Assembly: GCA_008015325.1 (NCBI GenBank) | Contig: SSFI01000097.1 | Location: forward strand, 1 to 53,023 | From: Rheinheimera sp. | GTDB taxonomy: Bacteria; Pseudomonadota; Gammaproteobacteria; Enterobacterales; Alteromonadaceae | DNA length: 53,023 nt | Direction: 5' to 3' | In this document: piece after piece, positions 1-10,700 of the stretch | Layout of the letters: every line of letters begins with the position of its first letter | How positions within the stretch are numbered: position 1 is the stretch's first letter | Program-made: the position numbers and the translations under genes | Notes under the pieces: model-generated | The model's database searches: none | Told to the model about the DNA's origin: nothing | Seen by the model: the letters and a program-made list of their open reading frames with translations, nothing else

Positions 1-1
1 C

Positions 2-220
2 CTGCTAGGTAGCGCAGCGGAGAAAGCGGGTTTGCACCTGCGTTATCAAGCTAACACCGTTAAAAATAGGCGGGTATTGGCCCTGAATTTCCTTGGGATA
101 TTACTTTGCAAAGAACCCAAACAGCGAATACGCAGGCAATATTATCAGCAGGGACTTAAACAAATACTACAGTGGGTGGTTCAGTGGGACTGGGCAGTAA
201 TCAAACAGGCTGATAGCTGA
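2..220 (+). CDS. IS4-family transposase, C-terminal fragment
   Basis: An open frame enters from the window edge and stops at 220, giving 72 visible residues. The segment HLRYQANTVKNRRVLALNFL lines up with the IS10 transposase C-terminus (FQANTVRNRNVLS followed by LGMEVL), which is the end of the DDE catalytic fold in IS4-family enzymes. The catalytic residues themselves are upstream of the window. It is transcribed toward pilA, so readthrough could enter the pilus genes. The fragment is cut by the window edge; nothing shows whether the full gene is intact. Confidence 0.75.
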   Translation: MLGSAAEKAGLHLRYQANTVKNRRVLALNFLGILLCKEPKQRIRRQYYQQGLKQILQWVVQWDWAVIKQADS

Positions 221-231
221 TTGTATGAATG

Positions 232-254
232 GAAATTTTGTGGGGATCCCTCAG
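232..254 (-). repeat. IS10-like terminal inverted repeat
   Basis: Read inward from 254 on the - strand the element begins CTGAGGGATCCCC and ends in AAATTTC. The IS10 end begins CTGAGAGATCCCC and ends in AATTTC. The match marks the outer boundary of the insertion sequence. The partner repeat is outside the window. Confidence 0.75.
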
Positions 255-306
255 CCAGAATAGAAAACAGCCCCCCGGGTTAACTACACACAAACGGAGA
301 TGTACT

Positions 307-717
307 ATGAAACGTAATCAAGGTTTCACCTTAATCGAATTAATGATCGTTGTTGCAATCATCGGTATCCTGGCTGCGGTTGCCCTGCCGGCGTATCAGA
401 CATACACCAAAAAGTCTAAGTTCTCTGAAGTTATTAATGCGACTGCAGCATTAAAAACAGCAGTTGAGATTTGTGCGTTAGATAAAAACGCTGTTGCTGG
501 CTGTACAGACGGCGCCACAGGCCCAGGTTATTCAATTGCTGCAGTGGGCGCGTACGGTAACGTGACCAGTGTAGCGACAACCAACGGTACCATTACAGCA
601 ACAGGTGCAGCCTCCGTAGACAGCGCGACTTATGTACTGACCGGAACTTTTGCTGACGGCAAAGTGACTTGGGCAGTATCAGGCACATGTAAAGACGCAG
701 ACAAAGGCTACTGCTGA
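307..717 (+). CDS. pilA: Type IV pilin major subunit PilA
   Basis: This is the structural subunit of the type IV pilus, cleaved and N-methylated by PilD and assembled in the inner membrane before extension through the outer membrane. The 136-residue product has a class III leader, MKRNQG followed by FTLIE, with the expected Glu at mature position 5. A hydrophobic helix runs to about residue 30. Four cysteines (about 56, 65, 128 and 136) could form two disulfides, the last closing the usual C-terminal D-region loop. The ATG at 307 is preceded by GGAG at 296-299; the frame is open further upstream but that part is not pilin-like. The gene begins only 52 bp after the end of an insertion sequence, so its native promoter region appears displaced. 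A terminator follows, separating it from pilB. Confidence 0.95.
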   Translation: MKRNQGFTLIELMIVVAIIGILAAVALPAYQTYTKKSKFSEVINATAALKTAVEICALDKNAVAGCTDGATGPGYSIAAVGAYGNVTSVATTNGTITATGAASVDSATYVLTGTFADGKVTWAVSGTCKDADKGYC

Positions 718-730
718 TAGTCTCGTTACG

Positions 731-756
731 AAAAAGCCGCTTAACGCGGCTTTTTT
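731..756 (+). terminator. Rho-independent terminator after pilA
   Basis: Arms AAAAAGCCGC (731-740) and GCGGCTTTTT (746-755) enclose a 5-base loop and run into a T tract. It lies 14 bases after the pilA stop and separates the abundant pilin transcript from pilBCD. Confidence 0.85.
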
Positions 757-910
757 ATTTTTTGTCAGACTGATTTTTTCTGAATACCCGCTGGAAGTTG
801 CACTTTTATTCCGCTATCCGCCGAATCACCGCAATTAAACTTGAATCAGCTATTTTTGTTGGCATAATCAGAGATATACTGATTTTTTGCTGTTTTGCAG
901 GACCGCTTTT

Positions 911-2605
<1,695 letters not shown>

Positions 2606-2630
2606 TTAGACGTAGCAGGAAGGAAACTTT

Positions 2631-3857
2631 ATGGCGGCGGCTTCAAAAATCAAAGAGTTAGATGGCTACGACTGGAAAGGTATCAACAGGCGCGGCAAAA
2701 AAACTCAGGGTGAAATCAAAGCCAGCTCCGTAATGGAGGCCAAGGCCCTGTTACGTCAGCAAGGCATCACGCCATCGCTGGTTCGTAAACAGGCCAAGCC
2801 ATTATTTGGCGGCGACCCGAAAATTGTGCCGGTGGATATCGCCATTGTCACCCGGCAAATCGCCACCATGCTGGCGGCCGGTGTGCCGCTGGTCCAGTCG
2901 ATTGACCTGATTGCCTCGGGCTCAGAAAAAAAGAACCTGCGCGTGCTGATGCAAAAAATCTCGTTAAAAGTACAGGGCGGTTTGCCCTTGTCTGAGGTGC
3001 TGCGCGAACAACCCAAATATTTTGATGACCTGTACTGCGACCTGGTGAAATCGGGTGAACAATCCGGTGCGCTGGACCGAATTTTTGACCGCATTGCGAT
3101 TTATAAAGAAAAAGCCGAAGCGCTGAAATCTAAAATCAAAAAAGCGATGTTTTATCCGGTAGCGGTTATTATCGTCGCCTTAATTGTGACCTCAATTTTG
3201 CTGATTTTTGTGGTGCCACAATTTGCCGAGATCTTTGCCGGCTTTGGCGCTGAGTTGCCGGCATTTACTTTGTTTGTGGTGAAGTTGTCTGAGCTGATGC
3301 AGGCCTATTGGTGGGTGGTGCTCGGCGCTATTGTCATCGCGCTTAAAGTCATCAGCAAAATGTACAAAACCAGTCTGAATTTCCGCACCGCTGCTGATGC
3401 GATGATCCTCAAAGCGCCGGTAGTGGGTGACATTCTGAATAAAGCTGCAGTAGCCCGTTATGCCCGCACTCTGTCCACCACTTTTGCTGCTGGTGTGCCG
3501 CTGATTGAGGCGCTGGAATCCGCCGCCGGGGCCGCCGGCAACGAAATCTACAGAAACGCTATTATGGAAGTGCGCGCCGACGTGTCAGCCGGTGGCCAGA
3601 TGTTCAGCTCAATGAAAACCACCAACCGTTTTCCTGAAATGGTGGTCCAGATGGTGTCGATTGGCGAAGAATCCGGCTCACTCGATGACATGCTGGCACG
3701 GGTCGCCAACATCTATGAGCAGGAAGTCGACGATGCGGTTGACGGTCTGACAGCATTGTTGGAGCCGCTGATCATGGCGGTTCTTGGCGTTCTGATCGGC
3801 GGTCTGATCATTGCGATGTACTTACCAATTTTCCAGATGGGTGCGGTGATCAAATAA
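2631..3857 (+). CDS. pilC: Type IV pilus inner membrane platform protein PilC
   Basis: Polytopic inner membrane protein (GspF/PilC family) that couples PilB and PilT ATPases to pilin insertion. The 408 residues contain the two repeated T2SSF domains: the first around 75-195 (ATMLAAGVPLVQSID, VKSGEQSGALD) and the second around 275-400 (TTFAAGVPLIEALE, IGEESGSLDDML). Each is followed by a membrane segment, near 175-198 and 378-400, with another near 225-240. A strong ribosome site AGGAAGG at about 2616 precedes the ATG. The stop codon shares its last base with the pilD start, so the two are likely translationally coupled. Confidence 0.97.
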   Translation: MAAASKIKELDGYDWKGINRRGKKTQGEIKASSVMEAKALLRQQGITPSLVRKQAKPLFGGDPKIVPVDIAIVTRQIATMLAAGVPLVQSIDLIASGSEKKNLRVLMQKISLKVQGGLPLSEVLREQPKYFDDLYCDLVKSGEQSGALDRIFDRIAIYKEKAEALKSKIKKAMFYPVAVIIVALIVTSILLIFVVPQFAEIFAGFGAELPAFTLFVVKLSELMQAYWWVVLGAIVIALKVISKMYKTSLNFRTAADAMILKAPVVGDILNKAAVARYARTLSTTFAAGVPLIEALESAAGAAGNEIYRNAIMEVRADVSAGGQMFSSMKTTNRFPEMVVQMVSIGEESGSLDDMLARVANIYEQEVDDAVDGLTALLEPLIMAVLGVLIGGLIIAMYLPIFQMGAVIK

Positions 3858-4750
3858 TGTCTATGCCGGAACAACTCTCGCTTATCGTCAGTTTTTTACA
3901 GCAAAACCCGGTCTGGCTGATCAGCACAGTGATGCTGTTTAGCCTGTGTGTTGGCAGCTTTTTAAATGTGGTGATCTACCGCTTACCGGTGATGATGGAA
4001 AAAAGCTGGCAGCAGGAGTATCGGGAATATTTTCATCCGGATGCCGTGCAGCCACCGGTGGAAACTTTTAATCTGGCGACGCCGCGCTCGCGTTGTCAGC
4101 ATTGTCAGACGCAGTTAAGCGCTTTGGATAATATTCCGCTGCTGAGCTGGCTGAGCCTCGGTGGTAAATGCCGCTACTGTAAAGCGCCGATCAGTAGCCG
4201 TTACCCGGCAGTGGAACTGCTGACGGCGGTGCTGTCGGGTCTGGTGATCTGGCAAACCGGCGCGACGGCCTATGGCATGCTGCTGCTGGTGTTGACCTGG
4301 TGTCTGGTCGCGCTGACTTTTATCGATATCGATAAAATGCTGCTGCCGGATCAAATTACATTACCGCTGCTGTGGCTGGTACTGGCAGCATCTGCGGCCG
4401 GCATTGGCATCGAGCCCCAACAGGCTATTATTGGCGCAGCTTGTGGTTATCTGTCGCTATGGTCGGTGTACTGGGGCTTTAAATTACTGACCGGCAAAGA
4501 AGGCATGGGCTACGGTGATTTTAAACTCATGGCGATTTTTGGTGCACTGTTAGGCTGGCAACAATTGCCACTGATTATTTTACTGTCATCGGTGGTCGGT
4601 GCTGTGATTGGCAGCCTCATGCTTGCGGTACAGAGAAAAGAGCAAAGCACCGCTATTCCGTTTGGGCCTTATATCGCCGCAGCCGGCTGGATTGCGATGT
4701 TATGGGGCAGCCAAATCAGCGACGCCTATTTACGCAGTATCGGCCTTTAA
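3857..4750 (+). CDS. pilD: Prepilin leader peptidase and N-methyltransferase PilD
   Basis: Bifunctional inner membrane aspartate protease and methyltransferase that processes PilA and, usually, type II secretion pseudopilins. The 297 residues show the zinc-binding tetracysteine of the full-length A24 family (C80, C83, C105, C108) between the first two membrane segments. The active-site aspartates are in the FIDIDK segment (157-159) and in GYGD (D221). Seven to eight hydrophobic segments follow the usual pattern. The start overlaps the pilC stop by one base; a second ATG lies six bases later and could be used instead. coaE starts immediately after the stop, with no gap. Confidence 0.96.
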   Translation: MSMPEQLSLIVSFLQQNPVWLISTVMLFSLCVGSFLNVVIYRLPVMMEKSWQQEYREYFHPDAVQPPVETFNLATPRSRCQHCQTQLSALDNIPLLSWLSLGGKCRYCKAPISSRYPAVELLTAVLSGLVIWQTGATAYGMLLLVLTWCLVALTFIDIDKMLLPDQITLPLLWLVLAASAAGIGIEPQQAIIGAACGYLSLWSVYWGFKLLTGKEGMGYGDFKLMAIFGALLGWQQLPLIILLSSVVGAVIGSLMLAVQRKEQSTAIPFGPYIAAAGWIAMLWGSQISDAYLRSIGL

Positions 4751-5392
4751 ATGAGCACAAAGCAGACCGGCAGCCGTTTTCGTGTTGGCCTCACCGGTGG
4801 CATAGGCAGCGGTAAATCGACGGTGGCAGCGGCTTTTGCTGACCTTGGCATCGCCGTTGTTGATGCGGACATTGTCGCCAGAGCAGTGGTACCCCCTGGT
4901 TCTGATGCGCTGGCACAAATCAGCACGCACTTCGGCGAGCAGGTACTGACCGCAGACGGTGAGCTGGACAGAGCTCGGTTAAGACAAATTGTCTTTGCCG
5001 ATAGCACAGCAAAAAACTGGCTGAATCAGCTGTTGCATCCGCGCATTCGGCAACAAATGCTGCAGCAGCTGGACAGTACCGCCTCGCCCTACAGCATCCT
5101 GGTGGCACCGCTGCTGCTGGAAAATCAGTTAGACAGGCTGGTTGATGTGGTGTTAGTGGTCGATGTGATGCCAGAAACGCAGTTAAGCCGCACGATGCAG
5201 CGCGACCGGAACAGTGCTGAACTGGTGCAGTCTATTATGGCCGCACAGTGCAGCCGCGCTGAACGCCTGGCGGCAGCCGATTATGTGATCGACAATGAAG
5301 CGCCACCGGCCATGCTCGCTGGCGAAGTAGCAAAACTGCACCGGATCTTTCTGCAGTTAGCTGAAGAAAAACTAGCTAAATCGCCGACTTAG
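4751..5392 (+). CDS. coaE: Dephospho-CoA kinase
   Basis: Catalyses the last step of coenzyme A synthesis, ATP-dependent phosphorylation of the 3'-hydroxyl of dephospho-CoA, in the cytoplasm. The 213-residue protein has a P-loop GGIGSGKS at residues 16-23, an early DAD motif (VVDADIVAR, near 36-44) and the LLHPRI segment near 95-100 typical of the family. The length is normal; about ten extra residues precede the core. Its ATG abuts the pilD stop, as in many gammaproteobacteria where coaE ends the pil cluster. Confidence 0.96.
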   Translation: MSTKQTGSRFRVGLTGGIGSGKSTVAAAFADLGIAVVDADIVARAVVPPGSDALAQISTHFGEQVLTADGELDRARLRQIVFADSTAKNWLNQLLHPRIRQQMLQQLDSTASPYSILVAPLLLENQLDRLVDVVLVVDVMPETQLSRTMQRDRNSAELVQSIMAAQCSRAERLAAADYVIDNEAPPAMLAGEVAKLHRIFLQLAEEKLAKSPT

Positions 5393-5437
5393 GTTTATTT
5401 TAAACCCATTGTCTGCATAAAACGGAGTACGAAACTT

Positions 5438-6190
5438 TTGACTGACAGCTGCCTGGTTTACGAACATCCGCTGAATGAAAAAGTCCGTACTTATCTGCGC
5501 GTAGAATATCTGTTCCAACAAGTCCATCACCAGCTGGCCTTAGCCAACGAATCTCAGCAGCTGGGCTTTTTCACTTCGTTATTCGCTTTAATTGAAGTAC
5601 TGGATCGTAATGACATCCGGCCGGACCTGATTAAAGACGTCGAGCGCTGTGAAGGCGCATTGGTCAATTGGTCGCGCCATCCGCATATTTCCGATGATCT
5701 GCTCAGCAGCATGCTGCAAAAATCCGTCCGGCTGCAAAGCGAACTTCTACGCTGCGCTAAATTTGCCAATGTACTAAAAGACGATAAATTTTTAGGCCCG
5801 CTGCGACAGCGATTTTTTATCCCGGGTGGTACTTGTTATTTTGACCTGCCGCAATTGCAGTATTGGTATACGCTGGAACTTTCCGCACGACAAAAACAGG
5901 CACAGGATTGGATCGCACAGCTCACACTGGTCGAGCAGGCGATTAGCTTTGTGCTGACGTTTATCCGCGAACGTGGCCAGTTCCAGACCGTCAGCGCTGA
6001 AAATGGTTTTTTCCAGAGCAACACCGAACAATTTGAATTACTGCGGCTGCGTTACCCATTGAGTTATGGCTGTTACCCGACCATCAGCGGTAATAAATAT
6101 CGCTATGCCATCCGTTTTATGCAGCTGTGTGACACCCAAGGCCGCGCGACCACCGATCAAAACATTGGCTTTGAGCTGGCTTGCTGTTAA
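5438..6190 (+). CDS. zapD: Cell division protein ZapD
   Basis: Cytoplasmic FtsZ-binding protein that cross-links FtsZ protofilaments and stabilises the Z ring. The 250 residues begin with the family signature (EHPLNEKVRTYLRVEYLF, residues 9-26) and continue with the mostly helical then beta-rich ZapD fold (RFFIPGGTCYFDLP near 124-137). The start is a TTG, chosen because it places the signature at the usual distance and has CGGAG 11 bases upstream. The coaE-zapD-yacG order is typical of gammaproteobacteria. Confidence 0.95.
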   Translation: MTDSCLVYEHPLNEKVRTYLRVEYLFQQVHHQLALANESQQLGFFTSLFALIEVLDRNDIRPDLIKDVERCEGALVNWSRHPHISDDLLSSMLQKSVRLQSELLRCAKFANVLKDDKFLGPLRQRFFIPGGTCYFDLPQLQYWYTLELSARQKQAQDWIAQLTLVEQAISFVLTFIRERGQFQTVSAENGFFQSNTEQFELLRLRYPLSYGCYPTISGNKYRYAIRFMQLCDTQGRATTDQNIGFELACC

Positions 6191-6200
6191 GCCGTATAAT
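6171..6200 (+). promoter_or_regulatory. Putative sigma70 promoter for yacG
   Basis: A perfect TATAAT is at 6195-6200 and TTGAGC at 6171-6176, with an 18-bp spacer. The promoter overlaps the end of zapD and sits about 30 bases before the yacG start, so yacG may have its own transcript. This is motif matching only. Confidence 0.4.
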
Positions 6201-6231
6201 AGCGCCAGTTTTTTCCGGCTGAGTAACCCTC

Positions 6232-6468
6232 ATGTCCCCGACTATTGTCAAATGCCCAACCTGCCAGACCGATGTGATTTGGCAGCCTGAATCCCGTTTC
6301 CGGCCTTTTTGCAGCGATCGTTGCCGCTTGATTGATTTAGGAGAATGGGCCAGCGAAAGCCGTCGCATCGCCGATAAAAGCCCGATCGAAGCCGGCATTG
6401 GTGATGCAGATTTGCTGGCACTGGAAGATGAACTGATGCAGCAGGACAACCAGTTTTTTAAAGACTAG
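6232..6468 (+). CDS. yacG: DNA gyrase inhibitor YacG (small zinc finger protein)
   Basis: Small zinc-binding protein; the E. coli family member binds GyrB and inhibits gyrase. The 78 residues contain the defining zinc knuckle, CPTC (C8, C11) and CSDRC (C27, C31), at nearly the same positions as in E. coli, followed by the conserved segment [11 protein letters not shown]. The C-terminus is acidic, as usual. The last four bases overlap the 3' end of the opposing mutT gene, and no terminator is visible between them. Confidence 0.94.
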   Translation: MSPTIVKCPTCQTDVIWQPESRFRPFCSDRCRLIDLGEWASESRRIADKSPIEAGIGDADLLALEDELMQQDNQFFKD

Positions 6469-6869
6469 TTGCCCGCTGGCTGAAACAAGGTGGCGACTGC
6501 GCTCAGGATCGGCGCATTCGCATCCGGAAACTGATAGCCTGCCAATGCGCTGTGATGCACCCAGGCCACTTGCTGGCCTTCGCGCCCTTCCCCCTCGCCC
6601 TGTGGGTTGACCACATGCCAGACGTCCAGTAACACCCGTTTTTCCGGATAATCATATTCCAGCTGTAACAACGGCACTGCGTCTGTTACCGTCAGCCCGA
6701 CTTCTTCCCAGAGCTCGCGATGCAAAGCCTGCACTACACTTTCGCCCGGTTCAACTTTTCCGCCAGGAAACTCCCAGCGACCGCCCTGATGCAGCTGATC
6801 TGGTCTTTTACTGATAAAGACTTGTTCGCCACGAGTGATCACACCTACGGCGACATGAATAGATTTCAT
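6465..6869 (-). CDS. mutT: 8-oxo-dGTP diphosphatase MutT
   Basis: Nudix hydrolase that removes oxidised 8-oxo-dGTP from the nucleotide pool and so prevents A:T to C:G transversions. The 134-residue protein carries a complete Nudix box at residues 36-58: it starts GGKVEPGES and contains RELWEEVG with the metal-binding glutamates. The N-terminus (HVAVGVI) is the usual first strand. Length is close to that of E. coli MutT. It lies downstream of secA in the same orientation, as in E. coli, but a terminator-like hairpin separates the two, so it is probably transcribed separately. Confidence 0.92.
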   Translation of the reverse strand: MKSIHVAVGVITRGEQVFISKRPDQLHQGGRWEFPGGKVEPGESVVQALHRELWEEVGLTVTDAVPLLQLEYDYPEKRVLLDVWHVVNPQGEGEGREGQQVAWVHHSALAGYQFPDANAPILSAVATLFQPAGN

Positions 6870-6945
6870 TGTTTTTCCTCGTTTGGCTCAGATTGATTCA
6901 GGTTCGCGCCGCCATATCGTTTAGTTCCCGGCACGCCAAAAGCAA

Positions 6946-6969
6946 AAAAGCAGAGCGAGCTCTGCTTTT
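6946..6969 (-). terminator. Terminator downstream of secA
   Basis: AAAAGCAGAGC (6946-6956) pairs with GCTCTGCTTTT (6959-6969). On the - strand the stem ends in a T tract 22 bases after the secA stop. The A/T arms make it potentially bidirectional. Confidence 0.75.
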
Positions 6970-6990
6970 CCGGGCACTCTGAAGGCTTAA

Positions 6991-9702
6991 TCAGCTCAGC
7001 TTACCATGACACTGTTTATACTTTTTGCCAGAACCGCATGGGCAAGGGTCGTTGCGGCCGATTTTCTCCGCATCGCGGAATACTGGTCCCGGTGGCGTTG
7101 CCGGCACTTCACCGCCGATATGCTCAGCTTCTTCGTGCTGATAAGCCATTTCGACCTGATCGGCTTTACGACGCTGCTCTTCGACGGCTTCAACATCTTC
7201 CGGCGCGCGGATCTGCACGCGGCTCAACACGCCAATCACATCCAGCTTCAGCTGGTCCAGCATATTGGAGAACAATTCAAAGGCTTCGCGCTTGTATTCC
7301 TGTTTCGGGTTCTTCTGCGCATAACCACGCAGGTTGATGCCCTGACGCAAGTGGTCCATCGCCGCCAGATGCTCTTTCCAATGCGTATCGAGACTTTGCA
7401 GCATCACAGCTTTTTCAAACTGACGTAACACTGGCGCACCAACCATCTCTTCTTTGAGCTGATAGGTTTTCTCTACAACGTCCTGAATACGTTCACGCAG
7501 CTTTTCTTCAAACAGTTTGTTATCGTCGGCCAGCCATTTGGCAATTGGCATGTCGATAGCAAAATCCGAGCGGAAACGGGCTTCGAGGCCTGGAATATCC
7601 CACATTTCGTCCAGCGACTGTGGCGGGATGTACTGGTTAATCACAGATTCGACCACGTCGTGGCGCACTGCAGCAATAGTTTCAGTGATGTCATCTGCTG
7701 CCAGCAGCTCGTTACGTTGCTCGTAAACCACTTTACGCTGATCGTTGGCCACATCATCAAACTCAAGTAACTGCTTACGGATATCGAAGTTACGTGCTTC
7801 TACCTTGCGCTGTGCGTTTTCAATAGCACGGCTCACCAGCGGATGTTCGATGGCTTCGCCCGGTTCCATGCCCAGTTTACGCATCATGCCGGCCATCCGG
7901 TCTGAGGCGAAAATACGCATTAATGCATCATCCAGCGCCAGATAAAAACGGCTTGAACCTGCGTCACCCTGACGACCGGCGCGACCACGCAGCTGGTTGT
8001 CAATCCGGCGGGATTCATGGCGCTCGGTACCAATAATATGTAAACCGCCGGCTGCGATGACGGCATCATGGCGCTGCTGCCATTCAGCTTTTAAGGTGGC
8101 GATTTGTTCTTCACTTGGGTTATCCAGCTTAGCCACGTCGGCCTGCCAGTTACCGCCTAACACGATATCAGTACCACGACCGGCCATATTGGTGGCGATG
8201 GTCACTGTGCCCGGGCGGCCGGCTTCAGCGATGATCTGCGCTTCGTTCGCGTGAAACTTGGCATTTAACACCTGATGCGGGATCTTGGCTTTATGCAGCA
8301 GCGAGGACAAATATTCCGAGCTTTCAATCGACGCAGTACCGACCAGAATGGGGCGCTGCAACGCACGGGTCGCTTCGATGTCTTTAATAATGGCCTGATA
8401 CTTTTCTTCCGCGGTCAGATATACCAGATCCGGCATATCTTTACGGATCATAGGTCTGTTGGTTGGCACTACGATAGTTTCCAGACCATAAATAGTTTGG
8501 AATTCAAAGGCTTCAGTATCTGCAGTCCCGGTCATACCGGCCAGTTTGTCGTACAAACGGAAGTAGTTCTGGAAAGTGATAGATGCCAAAGTCTGGTTTT
8601 CATTCTGAATGCGCACACCTTCTTTGGCTTCAATCGCCTGGTGCAGGCCTTCAGACCAGCGACGGCCTTCCATAGTCCGGCCTGTGTGTTCATCCACAAT
8701 AACAATCTGATTATCTTTGACGACATAATCGACGTCTTTCTTAAACAGATTGTGCGCGCGCAATCCGGCGTAGACATGGTGTAACAGCGTGATGTTAGTG
8801 GCTGAATACAGCGAATCGCCCGGCTGCATCAGACCACGCTCAACCAGAATTTCTTCGACGCGGATTTGGCCCCGCTCCGTCAGATAAATCTGCTTGGCTT
8901 TTTCATCGATAGTGTAATGGCCATCGCCCATTTCACCTTCTTCGTCTTCTTTTTCCTGGCGCTGCAGCATCGGCACCACCTGGTCAATCTGACGGTACAG
9001 CTCTGAACTGTCTTCAGCCTGACCAGAAATAATCAGTGGCGTACGGGCTTCGTCAATCAGAATCGAGTCGACTTCATCGATAATGGCAAAGGCTAAGTCG
9101 CGCTGTACGCGGTCCGGCATGCTAAATGCCATGTTGTCGCGCAAATAATCAAAGCCAAATTCGTTGTTGGTACCGTAAGTGATATCAGCGTTGTAGGCCT
9201 GTTGCTTTTCCAGGTGCTGCATACCAGGCACGTTGACACCTACCGTCAACCCGAGAAAGTTAAACAGTGGCTCATTTGTTGCGGCATCGCGCTTGGCCAG
9301 ATAGTCGTTCACAGTGATGACGTGCACAGCCTTGCCGCTCAACGCGTTCAGGTATGCTGGCAAGGTTGCGGTCAGAGTTTTACCTTCACCGGTGCGCATC
9401 TCAGAGATTTTACCCTGATGCAGTACCATGCCGCCAATCAGCTGTACATCAAAATGGCGCATGCCAAAGATACGTTTACTGGCTTCGCGGACTGTCGCAA
9501 AAGCTTCAGGCAGCAGATCATCCAGCGAGGTACCAGCGGCATAGCGTTGCTTAAATTCAGCAGTTTTCTGCTGCAGTTCTGCATCCGATAGCGCCACATA
9601 CTGGCTTTCCATGGCATTGATCTGGTCGACCGTTTTGCGCAGTTTTTTCAGATAACGGTCGTTCCGGCTACCAATTAATTTGGTAAAAAGCTTTCCTAAC
9701 AT
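6991..9702 (-). CDS. secA: Preprotein translocase ATPase SecA
   Basis: Motor ATPase of the general secretory pathway that drives unfolded preproteins through SecYEG. The 903 residues include Walker A MRTGEGKT at 102-109, the DEVD Walker B segment near 208-212, helicase motif [10 protein letters not shown] in nucleotide-binding domain 2, and a C-terminal zinc/SecB-binding tail with [14 protein letters not shown]. Length matches E. coli SecA (901). CAGGAC precedes the ATG. The gene lies 18 bases after an M23 peptidase gene rather than after secM; no SecM-like arrest peptide is seen. Confidence 0.98.
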   Translation of the reverse strand: MLGKLFTKLIGSRNDRYLKKLRKTVDQINAMESQYVALSDAELQQKTAEFKQRYAAGTSLDDLLPEAFATVREASKRIFGMRHFDVQLIGGMVLHQGKISEMRTGEGKTLTATLPAYLNALSGKAVHVITVNDYLAKRDAATNEPLFNFLGLTVGVNVPGMQHLEKQQAYNADITYGTNNEFGFDYLRDNMAFSMPDRVQRDLAFAIIDEVDSILIDEARTPLIISGQAEDSSELYRQIDQVVPMLQRQEKEDEEGEMGDGHYTIDEKAKQIYLTERGQIRVEEILVERGLMQPGDSLYSATNITLLHHVYAGLRAHNLFKKDVDYVVKDNQIVIVDEHTGRTMEGRRWSEGLHQAIEAKEGVRIQNENQTLASITFQNYFRLYDKLAGMTGTADTEAFEFQTIYGLETIVVPTNRPMIRKDMPDLVYLTAEEKYQAIIKDIEATRALQRPILVGTASIESSEYLSSLLHKAKIPHQVLNAKFHANEAQIIAEAGRPGTVTIATNMAGRGTDIVLGGNWQADVAKLDNPSEEQIATLKAEWQQRHDAVIAAGGLHIIGTERHESRRIDNQLRGRAGRQGDAGSSRFYLALDDALMRIFASDRMAGMMRKLGMEPGEAIEHPLVSRAIENAQRKVEARNFDIRKQLLEFDDVANDQRKVVYEQRNELLAADDITETIAAVRHDVVESVINQYIPPQSLDEMWDIPGLEARFRSDFAIDMPIAKWLADDNKLFEEKLRERIQDVVEKTYQLKEEMVGAPVLRQFEKAVMLQSLDTHWKEHLAAMDHLRQGINLRGYAQKNPKQEYKREAFELFSNMLDQLKLDVIGVLSRVQIRAPEDVEAVEEQRRKADQVEMAYQHEEAEHIGGEVPATPPGPVFRDAEKIGRNDPCPCGSGKKYKQCHGKLS

Positions 9703-9720
9703 TGTCCTGGTACCACTATT

Positions 9721-10674
9721 TTAATGTTGAGACCGCAGAGCGGTCCTGGCAGAGCCATATAAGCTGTTATTGCGCGGGCCGATAAAAGCCTGCGGGTTTA
9801 TTTGTTTACCATTTTTCAGTACTTCGTAATGCACATGCGGCCCGGTCGAACGGCCGGTATTCCCGAGAGTGGCGACCTGCTGGCCTTTGTCCACCAACTG
9901 TCCAATCTGCACACTGACTGCTTTCGCATGCGCATAGCGGGTGCGATAACCGCCCGCATGCTCAATTTCCACCATCCGGCCATAACCAAAACGTTCACCG
10001 GCCCAGGTCACGATACCACCAGCGGTAGCTATCACTGCACTGCCTTCTTCGCCGGCAAAATCAACGCCCTGATGGATCGCAGGTTCGCCGGTAAAAGGGT
10101 CGGTACGGACACCAAAGGCAGAGGACAGATAACCTGCTGTTACAGGCCGGCCGGATAACTGACTGTTTAAACCGATATGGTGATTCAAATCGAGAGATTC
10201 AAGCAGGCTGAAGCGGGATTGTTCATGTTGCAGATCTTGTTCAAGTTCCGACATTCTGGTCAGAACTTCCGACACAGCAAACAAACTGTCATCGACTGAG
10301 GTCTGGGCGGGTCCACCCATCGGCGGGGCTTGGCGCAGATTAAATTGTTCAGCCGGTAAATCTGCGGCATCAATCAGCCGCTCGCCAACCATATTCAGCC
10401 GGTTGACCTGCGCCTGCAGCGAGGCAACTTTGGCAGTCAATGCCGCTATTTGATGTTCAGCCTGTTGGCGGATAGCATCAATTTCAGTAGTTTCATTATT
10501 CTGTGGCAGTGGATTCAGCGGATAGGATTGCGGATTGGTCCAGATGCGACCTAATGCCACCCCGGCGCCAACCGCAATACAGAACAGCAAAGCCGCACTG
10601 ACTAACCGCTGACTGGCGGTTGTCCCAAAACGACCGTACTGATGTTGGTCATCCGGAAAAACTGTTAGACTCAT
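9721..10674 (-). CDS. M23 family peptidase (LytM-type), membrane anchored
   Basis: Predicted periplasmic murein endopeptidase or regulator. The 317 residues start with a short cytoplasmic tail, one membrane segment at about 24-42, then a coiled-coil stretch (about 65-175) and a LytM domain. The catalytic zinc residues are visible: HQGVD (HxxxD) near 212-216 and GPHVHYEV (HxH) near 284-291. An intact metal site suggests a true enzyme rather than an EnvC/NlpD-type activator. It sits between dciA (divergent, 26 bases between start codons) and secA (same strand, 18 bases), so it is probably cotranscribed with secA. GAGG precedes the ATG. Confidence 0.9.
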   Translation of the reverse strand: MSLTVFPDDQHQYGRFGTTASQRLVSAALLFCIAVGAGVALGRIWTNPQSYPLNPLPQNNETTEIDAIRQQAEHQIAALTAKVASLQAQVNRLNMVGERLIDAADLPAEQFNLRQAPPMGGPAQTSVDDSLFAVSEVLTRMSELEQDLQHEQSRFSLLESLDLNHHIGLNSQLSGRPVTAGYLSSAFGVRTDPFTGEPAIHQGVDFAGEEGSAVIATAGGIVTWAGERFGYGRMVEIEHAGGYRTRYAHAKAVSVQIGQLVDKGQQVATLGNTGRSTGPHVHYEVLKNGKQINPQAFIGPRNNSLYGSARTALRSQH

Positions 10675-10700
10675 GGGACCTCAGTTTCTGTGTTTTTGTT

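Larger units (their letters stand above)
1..254 (+). mobile_element. 3' end of an IS4-family (IS10-like) insertion sequence
   Basis: The left edge of the window lies inside an insertion sequence. The reading frame from base 2 to 220 resembles the C-terminus of IS10-type transposases, and 12 bases after its stop comes a 23-bp element that matches the IS10 terminal inverted repeat at about 20 of 23 positions (from memory of IS10). The element therefore ends at 254. The 9 bases after it (255-263) would be the target duplication if the other end were in view. The rest of the element lies outside the window. Confidence 0.8.

Noticed and set aside
229..306. Upstream extension of the pilA frame
   Set aside because: It would put the IS terminal repeat inside the protein and place residues before a normal pilin leader; GGAG is correctly spaced for the ATG at 307.
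10620..10700. Longer N-terminus for DciA starting at 10620
   Set aside because: The extension overlaps the coding start of the divergent M23 peptidase gene and its residues do not look like the DUF721 family.
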